From Mermis nigrescens (lineage: Eukaryota; Nematoda; Enoplea; Mermithida; Mermithidae): a DNA stretch of 64,000 nt. Below the pieces are notes generated by a model. It worked only from the letters and a program-made list of their open reading frames with translations. It did not search any database and had not been told where the DNA came from. A program made the position numbers and the translations under genes. Positions 55,970 to 64,000 of this stretch are shown here, piece after piece; positions within the stretch are counted from its first letter, which is position 1; every line of letters starts with the position of its first letter. Where the stretch lies: positions 30,556 through 94,555 of the forward strand of contig JAVLUZ010000623.1 of assembly GCA_036768485.1 (NCBI GenBank). The letters are read 5' to 3'.

Positions 55970-57000
55970 AAATTTTACCCTGGTGATTCACCGATTCTGA
56001 TTGGTCAGAAAACACCCACTCATAAAGGAGTGCCATTATTCTAATGCATTTTTCCAGTATGGCCTATAAAGATGTGATTCAGAATGACGTCAATAAATTC
56101 CAACATGGCTAACTTGAAACCGAAAATTTTGTACTTTAAGTATGTATTATAAAAATATAATAGTCTTATAACAAAAGTTATGTATAAGTGGTTCCAACAT
56201 GGCCGCTAATCGCAGAAAAATTTCGTAATTAAAGCATAATAATAGAAAAATTCCGTTTCCAAAACTACCAATGTTAGCTAAAATTTGTCTATTAACATAT
56301 AAAAATTGTGCTAAATGGTTCATAATACGACATCAATAGCAAAGTGAGTTTAAAGATGCGATTCAGAATGACGTCAATAAATTCCAACATGGCTGACTTG
56401 AAACCGAAAATTTCGTACTTTAAGTATGTATTACAAAAATATAATAAAAATTCCAATGAAACAGCTGCAATGGTTCATAAGGTAAAGTAAGCAATAAAAA
56501 TTTGTAGCTTAAGTCTTATAGCAAAAGTTATGTATAAGTGGTTCCAGCATGGCGGCTACTACTTGAAAACGTTTCATAGAAAGCATAATAATAGAAAAAT
56601 TCCGTTCCATTACTACCAATGTTAGCTAAAATTTGTCTATTAACATGTAAAAATTGTGCCTAAAGGGTTCATAATACGACATCAATAGCAAAGTGGATTT
56701 AAAGATGTGATTCAGAATGACGTCAATAAATTCCAACATGGCTGACTTGTAACGAAAATTTCGTACTTTAAGTATGTATTATAAAAATATAATAAAAATT
56801 ATAATGAAACAGCTGCAATGGTTCATAATGCAAAGTAAGCAATAAAATTTGTAGCTTAAGTCTAATAGCAAAAAAAGAGCTTTTTTGATTTAAAGTTGAG
56901 TTTTACTTAATAAAATCGAAAAATTCTGTTTAATCGGTTTCAGTGGTCAAAAAATATGGGAATATAGAGCAAACAGTAATTATATAATTAGCGCGTTTTT
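55970..57000. repeat. Polinton right non-coding region with long tandem repeats
   Basis: Three imperfect tandem units of about 285-350 bp (starting near 56,068, 56,353 and 56,703) share AGATGTGATTCAGAATGACG, then CCAACATGGCTGACTTG, then TTAGCTAAAATTTGTCTATT. Inner blocks recur within units. The region has no gene. Position next to the terminus suits a replication or packaging element, but that is inference. Confidence 0.8.
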
Positions 57001-57123
57001 AGACATTAGTGAGCGGGCGCCTTTTACAACAGAGCGGCTACACCTTACAAATTTTGCAGTTTAAAGTACATAATGTAGTAGGAACGGGTCGAATGAACAG
57101 TCAAATAAACATTGCTGGTTTTT
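57001..57123 (+). pseudogene. Inverted fragment of the TBP gene at the right terminus
   Basis: About 103 nt (57,015-57,118) match the inside of the TBP gene (43,554-43,656) in inverted orientation, with about five differences by eye. It joins the terminal repeat through a short A run and, on its inner side, a single GCTCGC-type subterminal unit. It is too short to be functional and its frame is disrupted by an indel. Confidence 0.9.
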
Positions 57124-57154
57124 GTTACGCCAGATGAGCGTCACTTACTACTAG
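57124..57154. repeat. Polinton right terminal inverted repeat
   Basis: The complement reads AGTAGTAAGTGACGCTCATC onward, matching 43,178-43,208 over about 31 bp. Beyond this the two termini diverge. Confidence 0.93.
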
Positions 57155-57160
57155 CATCTA
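57155..57160. repeat. Polinton target duplication, right
   Basis: AGCATC, identical to 43,172-43,177. The unoccupied paralogous site at about 22,495 reads, on the complement, AGTATT in the same context. Confidence 0.95.
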
Positions 57161-57902
57161 ATCCATAAAATTGCTGGTTGAAAAAATTGAAATATGCTTG
57201 CGCGAGGGTTTATATAGCAGTGAGTGAGGGAGGTTTAACAAATCGGACCGATGAATGTTTTTTTTCCTGAATTTTATTCAAATTAGACGTAGCGATGTGG
57301 TTTATGGCATACAACTGTAGTGCTTAATCATTATAACGTGGATGGCGTCGAGCCGGCGGACCTAGGCTGTCGCAATTACCATTTAAATCTAATATATTTT
57401 TGTATTTTCTTTTATTCATGCGGTATTACGCGTCACATATTTTCTATTGAGGTTAACTGTTTTCGAGAATAAACATAGAAGCGCGAATTTCGGAGCAAAA
57501 ATATTTGGGATATTTTTATTTGCATCTATTCAAATAGAGTATTAATCATGATGGCAGAGGGACGCTCGAAGGCTGAGTTTTGACATGATGAGATTCGAAA
57601 TAGCTTATACTACAAGTATTGAAAAATTGAAAGAAACTTTCATGATAAGAATTGATTTAGTAGAGCAGTATTAAACCAGATACAATATGCCGATGTAGCC
57701 TTTAATTTAGTTCATTGTCTGGAAAAAACAAAGTTTTTAAGTCATCATAGTTTCACTTCATGAACTTCCGAAAAAAAACGTTTTAATGAGCTATGCACAT
57801 CATGCAAATCCATTTATCGTGAGCCAATAGGATCAAAGCTAGATTAACCTTCTTTTGAACAGTATTATTCATTTTTTATTTATGATTTTTGATCATGTTA
57901 CC
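57161..57902. repeat. Interior of the hAT-like element, also at 21,790-22,490
   Basis: Matches the complement of about 21,770-22,490 nearly end to end, including GCGTCGAGCCGGCGGACC and CATGCGGTATTACGCGTC. Non-coding in both copies. Confidence 0.85.
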
Positions 57903-58975
57903 CAGTGCTGTTTGTTTTTGTACTCGGCAAAGATTTTTACCGATGTACAAAGACTTTTCGAACCGTCTTTGTACACGTAAACAGATTTTTGGAAAGACAA
58001 AAATTGAAAAAAAAGTTCTGAAATTCGCAGAAATTTTCGGCGCTTCGGACCGAAATGAGTAATTGTGTGTTCTATATATCTTCATAATGGCAGATATTGC
58101 ATTTCAAAAGGAAAAATGTCAAACTTTTTAACGCTTCGCGCCGCTTTAGGACGATTCTTAGAGATTTTTGCTCTTAGAGACCCAGAAATTAACTAAAATA
58201 CACTATCAAAAGTCAAACAACTCTGTTTTTACTGCACTAAAATCCCTACTGTACCATATTATAGTACCCAAAAATTTGTGTGTACAAAATGTACAAAGAT
58301 TTTTGTGAAGACAAAAACTGTAAAAAGGTGTAAAATGCACAAAAAATTTCGGCGCTTAGGCCCGAAATGAGTAATTGTTTGTCCTATATATGTTTAAAAT
58401 GGCAGAATTTGCATTTAGAATGGAAAAGTGTCCGATTTTTTTGTCGCTTCGCGCCGTTTCAAGACAATTCTTAGCGATTTCTGCTCTTGGAGATCCAGAA
58501 ATTAGCTAAAATACATTACCAAAAGTCGAACAACTCTGTTTTTACCACACTTAGATCGCGGCTGTACCATATTGAAGTACTCCGAAATTTGTGTGTACAT
58601 GTACAAAGATTTTTGGGAAGACAAAAACTGTAAAAAGGTGTGAAATTTCAAAAAATTTTCGGCGCTTCGCGCCGAAAAGAGTAATTGTTTGACCTACATA
58701 TCTTTAAAATGGCAGAATTTGCATTTAGAATTGAAAAATGTCCAAAATTTCGGCGTTTTGGCGCCGTTTTGAGGAAAGTTTCAGTAATTTTTGGCGTCAG
58801 AAACCCAGAAATTAGCTAATATACGCCACCAAAGATCGAAAACTCTATTTTACTACACTAAAATTGCTACTGTACTATATAATAGTACACAAAAATTTGC
58901 ATGTATAAAATGTACAAAGACTTTTGGGGACCATCTTTATACAAGTACATACGGACTTGTACAAAAAAAACACTG
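57903..58975 (+). repeat. GTACAAAG element inside the hAT-like element
   Basis: Starts CAGTGCTGTTTGTTTTTGTA and ends GTACAAAAAAAACACTG. It contains about three internal near-repeats of the block from GTACAAAGATTTTT to the GGCGC hairpin and ATTTAGAATGG. The same left junction occurs in the copy at 21,640-22,760, so it was present before the family spread. Confidence 0.8.
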
Positions 58976-59210
58976 TTATTAGCCTCATCTTATCTGAAAA
59001 CAATGAATATAATAATATAATATAACAGCAGATATAAATAATTATCGCACAGTTTAGGGTACCTTTGGACCCGGATCCGGACCCGGTCGGGTCTAAGATC
59101 AAAGATCCGGATCCGGACCCGGACCCGAAATTTTGAAATACTAAGATCCGGACCCGGACCCGGATCCGAAATTTTAAAAATTTTGGATCCGGTCCATTCC
59201 TAGTTTTTAC

Positions 59211-59327
59211 TACACTAAATCGCTACCGCACCATATTAAAGTACCCAAAAATTTGTGTGTACAAAATGTACAAAGGCTTTTGCGGACCATCTTTGTACAT
59301 GTACAAATGGACCTTGTAAAAAACAAC
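59211..59327 (+). repeat. GTACAAAG repeat, right part
   Basis: Continues the sequence broken at 42,994 and ends with GTAAAAAACAACTG, about 13 nt before the start of the NTHL1 exon at 59,341. The repeat therefore supplies nearly all of the intron's 3' end. Confidence 0.8.
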
Positions 59328-59340
59328 TGCACTACTTCAG

Positions 59341-59629
59341 GGTTGTAGCGCCACGAAATTGGCGTCGATGGATTCGGAAAAAATAGCCGAATTGATCTAC
59401 CCGGTCGGCTTTTATAAACGAAAATCTGAGTTTATAAAACAAGTTTGTAAACGAATTATTGAACAGTACAATGGATCGGTTCCCAATTCGTACGAGCAGC
59501 TGTGCGCTTTGCCCGGCGTGGGGCCCAAAATGGCTACTTTGACTATGTTAATCGCATTCGGACAATCGGTGGGGATTGGGGTCGACACTCACGTGCATAG
59601 GGTGGCTAACCGGCTTGGTTGGACAATAG
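59341..59629 (+). CDS. NTHL1: Endonuclease III homologue, catalytic exon
   Basis: Encodes the helix-hairpin-helix and catalytic core. Visible are IAELIYPVGFYKRKSEFIKQ, the hairpin LPGVGPKMATLTM with the Schiff-base Lys, and VDTHVHRVANRLGW with the catalytic Asp. It begins after the acceptor CACTACTTCAG in phase with the preceding exon and ends at the donor ATAG|GTATAT with one base of the next codon. The residues needed for glycosylase and AP-lyase action are all present, so the gene appears functional despite the 21-kb transposon-filled intron before it. Confidence 0.96.
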
Positions 59630-59651
59630 GTATATGCAGACATTTGACGGC

Positions 59652-59898
59652 CATAGGTGGGCGGCACTAAAATTCTGGGGGTGCAAGATCTTTCAATGGT
59701 CAAAAACTGGCTTTAAAAATGGTGGTATGACGAAAAAACACTGTTTTTAACGTTTCTCATTCAGCACTATCCATTGGCATCGAAAAATTGCGAAAAAAAC
59801 CAAAAAACTTCAAAAATTGAATTCTGGGGGTATTTTTGGTTTCTGGGGGTGTATACCCCCCAAACTTCCCCATCCCCACGCCCATGTATGTTGGTATG
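59652..59898 (+). mobile_element. MITE, CATAGGTGGGC family, copy 8
   Basis: Starts CATAGGTGGGCGGCAC 22 nt after the NTHL1 donor. Flanks TTGACGGC (59,644-59,651) and TTGACAGC (59,899-59,906) are a one-mismatch 8-bp duplication. Confidence 0.88.
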
Positions 59899-62110
59899 TT
59901 GACAGCTCAAAATTTCTGGAAGAGGTAGCCCACCATTTTTGTAGGGCAGGCGGGTGAATCAACTTCAAATTTCGGCCAAAAATTTAAAAAAAACGCCTGA
60001 AAATGGTCCAAAAACGTAACTTTTTTTGCCAAAAATCGGTGGAGAGGTAGAAAATCTCGAAACTTTTTTCTGGGTATGGGGACAAGACATGCACAGTATG
60101 AAAATACTGTGATGTAAAATTTTAAAGCGCCTTTTTTGGGCCCAAAAATGCCGGGCACGCGCGGAAGACATCGTTTTTCGGCGTTTCTGACTATGCTCTA
60201 TCTATCTAGAGCGTAAAAACTTAAAACAGTTTCGAAAAAATAAAAAAGTCGAACAAGTTGAACAAAAATAGTCAAAACAAGAATTTATATTGGCTCGAAG
60301 CGCCGAAAATTTTGACTTTTTTGAGTAAATAGCTAAAAACGCTTAGAAAAACACTTTTCTTTGAAAATTTTTGCGGGTTGTGAAAATTTTTCCGCACTCC
60401 CCCCCCGATCATGTATGATGGGGACACGTAAAATAAAAAATTAATAAAATAAATAAACAAATAAAACCACCTGCTCCGATACAGGTATGGGTAAATACAT
60501 AAGCTACTTTTCCAAAACATGATCTTAGGGGCTGAGTGGTTTACACTCCCCCCTCTCCCCTCCCTTGAAATTTTTCACTCTCCCTCAAGTTTCTGATTTT
60601 TCGAAAAATTCGCAGAAAAAGGCTATTTTAAACGTTTCTAAGTATCTGTTTGCTCAAAAGTTCAAATTTTTGACGTTTAGCTCCATACGCATATATCCAT
60701 TTTTTGATTATGTATATTTTTTTCAATTTATTCGAATTTTTCGCGATTAGTTTAGGTCTTTATCATACATGATCTAGGGGTTTCACCCCCAGAAAAATTC
60801 TTCCCCCTCCGCACAAATTTTTCATCCCCCCAGGATTGGCGGTTTTCCGGAAGTTCCCAAAAATTTCTAAAAATTTGTAAAAAAGGGTTTTTCAAGCATT
60901 TTTAGCTATCTATTTGCTAAAAAGAGCCAAATTTTTGGCGCTTCGCGCCATTATACTCATTTATGGTTTGACTATATTTTGTTTAATTTGTTCGACTTTT
61001 TTATTTTTCTTCAAATTTTTTATATTTTTTATGCTGTTGAAAGATAGAGCATCGTCAGATAAGCTGAAAACGATGTTTTTGACGCCTACGTACTATTTTT
61101 GGGCCCGAAACAGGCACCTCATCATTTCACTCCCACTCCCCCTCACCCCCCAGAATTCCCATATGGTCTTTATGTTCTAAACGTATCGTCAAAAACGCTA
61201 AAAACTAATGTCCTGACCTGGGTCCATCGTTTTTGAGCCCAAAAAAGGTACTTCAAAAAATGTTGGTTCCCCCGCCAGAATTCTCAAGTTGTGCATTTCT
61301 GTATTTGACTTATTCAAAATGTCGAAATTCGGAGGAGCCCTTATTCCATTTTTTGGTAAGTTGCCCTTCTTATTTTTGACCAAAACATATAAATATCTTT
61401 GATTTTCTCATCGGTATAAAAAATTGATAATTTTGATAATTAAAAAATTGACCCCTTCCCCGATTTTTGGAAAAAAATTGAATTTTTCGATCGTTTTTTG
61501 GCGTTTTTTGGCCAAAAACTGGAGGTTTCTTATATTTAGAATAAGCATCAAGCCTGATTGTTTGACGAAATTTGTAGAAAGGCATTCGAGTTTAACGTCG
61601 TTATAAGTCTCCTCTTCACCATGATCCTGAAATGGAGCAAGGAGCAACACTCGAATCAAATACGTAGCATTTTGATCTGAATATCGATTATTGTATGTGT
61701 CACGTGATCATTATGTGTTGGCTCGAAATTTTGAGTGGGGATCCCCGAGTCATTATTGTGGGGCGTGGGGGGGGGTTGGATGACCCCTAATTTTTGGTCA
61801 AAAACGGCCAAAACAAGCAAGTTCTTTTTCCGAAAATCGGAATATCTAAAATTTTCTGACTTTGGTGGTTGGGAGGGACGACTAGACACGCGTAGTATGG
61901 GAATTCTAGGGGTAGAGAAATTTCAAAGTGCCTTTTTGGGCCCAAAAATGGTGGACACGAGTCAAAAACATCGTTTTTCGGTGTTTCTGACAATTCTCTG
62001 TTTCTAGAGCATAAAAAACTTGAAAAATTTCGGAAAAAATCAAGAGAAGTCGAACAAATTGAACAAAGTATAGTCAAAACATGAGTGTGTGGCAATTTGA
62101 CAATTTTGAG
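59899..62110. other. NTHL1 intron sequence with old repeats
   Basis: About 2.2 kb without a gene. Several diverged blocks of one repeat lie here, each with TCTAGAGCATAAAAA-like or GTTTAATTTGTTCGACTTTT-like sequence, GGCGC/GCGCC hairpins (60,300 and 60,940) and runs of C or G. They recall 37,150-37,830. Confidence 0.45.
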
Positions 62111-62349
62111 CGCACGTGGGCGTGTGGGGGAGGGGGGTCGGGGTATGCACCCCAGAAGGCCGAATACCCCCCCAGAATTCAATTTTTGAAAATTTTTCCG
62201 TTTTTTTCGCAATTTTTCGATGCCAATGGATAGTACTCAATGAGAAACGTTGAAAAATGGCGTTTTTTCGCCATATCACCATTTTTAAGACCATTTCTCG
62301 ATTTTTGAAAAATCTTGAACCCCCAGAATTTCGGTGCTGCCTACCTATG
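62111..62349 (-). mobile_element. MITE, CATAGGTGGGC family, copy 9
   Basis: A 239-bp minus-oriented copy. Flanks ATTTTGAG (62,103-62,110) and CTTCTGAG (62,350-62,357) match at six of eight positions. Confidence 0.8.
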
Positions 62350-62623
62350 CTTCTGAGCAAATAGATAATCAAAAACGCTAAAAGCACCTTTTCTACTAAT
62401 TTTCAAGAAATTTTTAAAAACTTCCGGAAAATCGCTAATTTAGGTTGGGGTTGGAAAAATTTCTGGGAGGGGGGGCGTGGAGCCCCCTCCAACCTTCTCC
62501 CCCAGGATCATCTATGGGTACGACCAATTTGGGTGGGGATCCCCATTCCTCCTGTTACACGTACGGATTTAACGTATATATCCTGCTATACAAATACGTT
62601 GTTAAGCTTTTTCCTATTCGCAG

Positions 62624-62808
62624 GTAAAACTAAGACGCCTGAAGCTACTAAAACGGCTCTTGAAGCTTGGCTGCCAAAAAATTTGTGGGACGAAATCAAC
62701 GTTTTGTTGGTTGGATTCGGGCAACAGATTTGTACCCCTCTGCGTCCCAAATGTTCGAAATGCTTGAACCAAGCGATATGTCCATACGCTTTGTCTAATC
62801 CGACTTGA
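62624..62808 (+). CDS. NTHL1: Endonuclease III homologue, last coding exon with Fe-S cluster
   Basis: Begins after the acceptor CTATTCGCAG, completing the Gly codon split at 59,629. It encodes [29 protein letters not shown] and the four-Cys cluster motif C-x6-C-x2-C-x5-C ([17 protein letters not shown]), the [4Fe-4S] signature of the endonuclease III family. It stops at TGA 62,806-62,808, twelve residues after the last cluster Cys, which is a normal end for the family. Confidence 0.96.
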
Positions 62809-62821
62809 TATTGCTTATAAC

Positions 62822-63083
62822 CATACCTGGACGTGGGGGTTTGGGGGGTATGCACCACCCCCTACAAACTAAAATACCCCTCCCATAAAATCAAAATACC
62901 CTTCCCCAGAATTCAATTTTTGAAATTTTTTTTTGTTTTTTCGCAATTTTCTGATGCCAATGGATAGTGCTCGATGAGAAACCTTGAAAAATGGTGTTTT
63001 TAGCCATAACACCATTTTTAAGGCCATTTTTGACCTTTGAAAAAATGTTGCACCCCCCAGAACTTTGGTGTCGCCCACCTTTG
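62822..63083 (-). mobile_element. MITE, CATAGGTGGGC family, copy 10, in the NTHL1 3' UTR
   Basis: A 262-bp minus-oriented copy starting CATACCTGGACGTGGGGG and ending CGCCCACCTTTG. It is flanked by a perfect 8-bp duplication CTTATAAC (62,814-62,821 and 63,084-63,091). It lies 13 nt after the NTHL1 stop codon. Confidence 0.92.
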
Positions 63084-64000
63084 CTTATAACGTGCAGTGA
63101 TCGATTCGTTTGTTTTGAATTTGAGTGTTGCGTAGACTGAACAATTTGAAAATTTAGGAAGTAATACTTCTTGTTTTCTTTTTTCATTTGTTTAAAGTTA
63201 GCGGCCGAGCACTTTACACTAACACAATGAAATATTTTAATTTTTTCTGCCAAATTTGTTCGTTAAGTCGGTACTATTTTTTGGTAGAAACAATGTAGCT
63301 TCCTGTCTTTCATTTCTTTTACTTCTTTTCTGGATGAATTTGTAAATAAAATATATAAATTATATAGATAAAATAAATAAATTATTAAATTATAATAAAA
63401 TTGATTGGCAAAATATTAAATAATGATCCGAAAGTGAGTTCGTGATGTTTTTGCTTAAGAATGGCTGCAAAGCAGCGCTTTTAGAGAATGTTCCGCCGCG
63501 CATTGTCAACTATTTTCCATTGATTTCGAAATTATGTCCCTCCCTCCCTTATTTTTTATGATTTTCGTGAACTTCTGTTATTTTTAATTAAAAATCTTTT
63601 TAAATAGGTACCTTTAATTGAAAGTTAAGAATCTTTTTGTGATTTCTAACTTGAATAATTGTTTCTAATTTTTAATTTTCGAAATTCTGTCCCTCTGTTA
63701 TTTTTAAGGATTTTTGTCAACTTTTAATCTATTTTTACGTAATTTTGTACTTAAAAAATCATTTCATATTCTTAATAAGGGAGTCGATGTGTGTGCTATG
63801 CCTATATACCCATACATGTAACGGCTCGAAATTTAGGGGGTCCAGGCCATTTTTAGGGGACGGGGTAAATGACCTCCAATTTTTGGTCAAACATAGCCTA
63901 AAAATGCATAAAAACGGCGAAAAAAATCGATTTTTTCAAAAATCGGGGGGGGGGCTGGGGGTCAAAAATTTTCTGGCTTTGGGTTGATGGGGACGTCCGA
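63084..64000. other. NTHL1 3' flank
   Basis: AT-rich sequence with no further gene. It probably includes the rest of the NTHL1 3' UTR. The last 200 bp contain another copy of the GTAACGGCTCGAAATTT-type repeat seen at 33,140 and elsewhere. Confidence 0.45.
63345..63350 (+). terminator. NTHL1: Candidate NTHL1 polyadenylation signal
   Basis: AATAAA about 540 nt after the stop codon, in a very AT-rich region where such hexamers are expected by chance (another occurs near 63,372). Cleavage site unknown. Confidence 0.3.

Larger units (their letters stand above)
43178..57154 (-). mobile_element. Complete Polinton/Maverick with a TBP gene
   Basis: A 13,977-bp element with terminal inverted repeats and a 6-bp target duplication, all genes on the minus strand. 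It encodes the Polinton hallmark set: protein-primed DNA polymerase B, retroviral-type integrase, FtsK/HerA-type packaging ATPase, adenain-like protease, and major and minor capsid proteins. Several small proteins and a TATA-binding-protein homologue accompany them. Polymerase and integrase are pseudogenes, the other recognised genes are open. Non-coding parts are the left 190 bp and the right 1.2 kb. Elements of this class replicate through a protein-primed polymerase, integrate with the integrase and can probably form virions; here only the virion-related half is still intact. Confidence 0.97.
42995..59202. mobile_element. hAT-like element (GGATCCGG repeats) interrupted by the Polinton
   Basis: Ends TAGGGATGGACTGGGTCC and the complement of TAGGAATGGACCGGATCC, inside a perfect 8-bp duplication GTTTTTAC (42,987-42,994 and 59,203-59,210). 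GGATCCGGACCCGG-type subterminal repeats lie at 43,015-43,115 and 59,068-59,195. Without the Polinton it would be about 2.2 kb. It includes a GTACAAAG element at 57,903-58,975 that is shared with the copy at 21,640-22,760. Confidence 0.9.

Overview
The window is nuclear DNA from an invertebrate animal, most likely an arthropod. It is AT-rich and dominated by mobile elements: nonautonomous DNA transposons, a rosa-like mariner, a Penelope relic, an RTE-like LINE tail and a Polinton. Only one host gene is recognised with confidence. This is the endonuclease III homologue NTHL1 on the + strand. Its three recognised coding exons are 37,900-38,119, 59,341-59,629 and 62,624-62,808, and all join in a consistent phase. 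The exon coding the N-terminus is uncertain. A second, weaker host candidate is a secreted-peptide exon near the left edge on the - strand.

The 21-kb NTHL1 intron between the first two recognised exons holds a complete Polinton/Maverick (43,178-57,154, 13,977 bp). It has terminal inverted repeats starting AGTAGTAAG and a perfect 6-bp target duplication AGCATC. It sits inside a hAT-like nonautonomous element (42,995-59,202, 8-bp duplication GTTTTTAC), which sits inside a copy of an abundant GTACAAAG repeat. Copies without the insertions exist elsewhere in the window, so both nested insertions can be verified here.

All Polinton genes are on the - strand. From right to left they are: protein-primed DNA polymerase B (broken), a small membrane protein, a Cys-rich protein, integrase with chromodomain (broken), a small zinc-ribbon-like protein, an unrecognised 129-aa protein, the packaging ATPase, two or three small virion-like proteins, major capsid protein, adenain-like protease, minor capsid (penton) protein, and a TATA-binding-protein (TBP) homologue. 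The packaging, capsid and TBP half is intact, while polymerase and integrase are riddled with frameshifts. Many genes have a CTTTTATAR-like TATA element about 30-40 nt before the ATG. A virus-like element that carries both a TBP homologue and a uniform set of TATA promoters is the most interesting system in the window.

The first 36 kb holds no confident protein gene. It is a mosaic of nonautonomous transposons, many bounded by clean 8-bp target duplications. They include a ten-copy 210-270-bp MITE family with ends CATAGGTGGGCG and a series of larger elements. The ends of the larger elements carry tandem GC-rich palindromic motifs, and each family uses a different motif. Two 214-bp twins, several hairpin MITEs, CCAAC minisatellites and a rosa-like DD41D mariner with one frameshift are also present.
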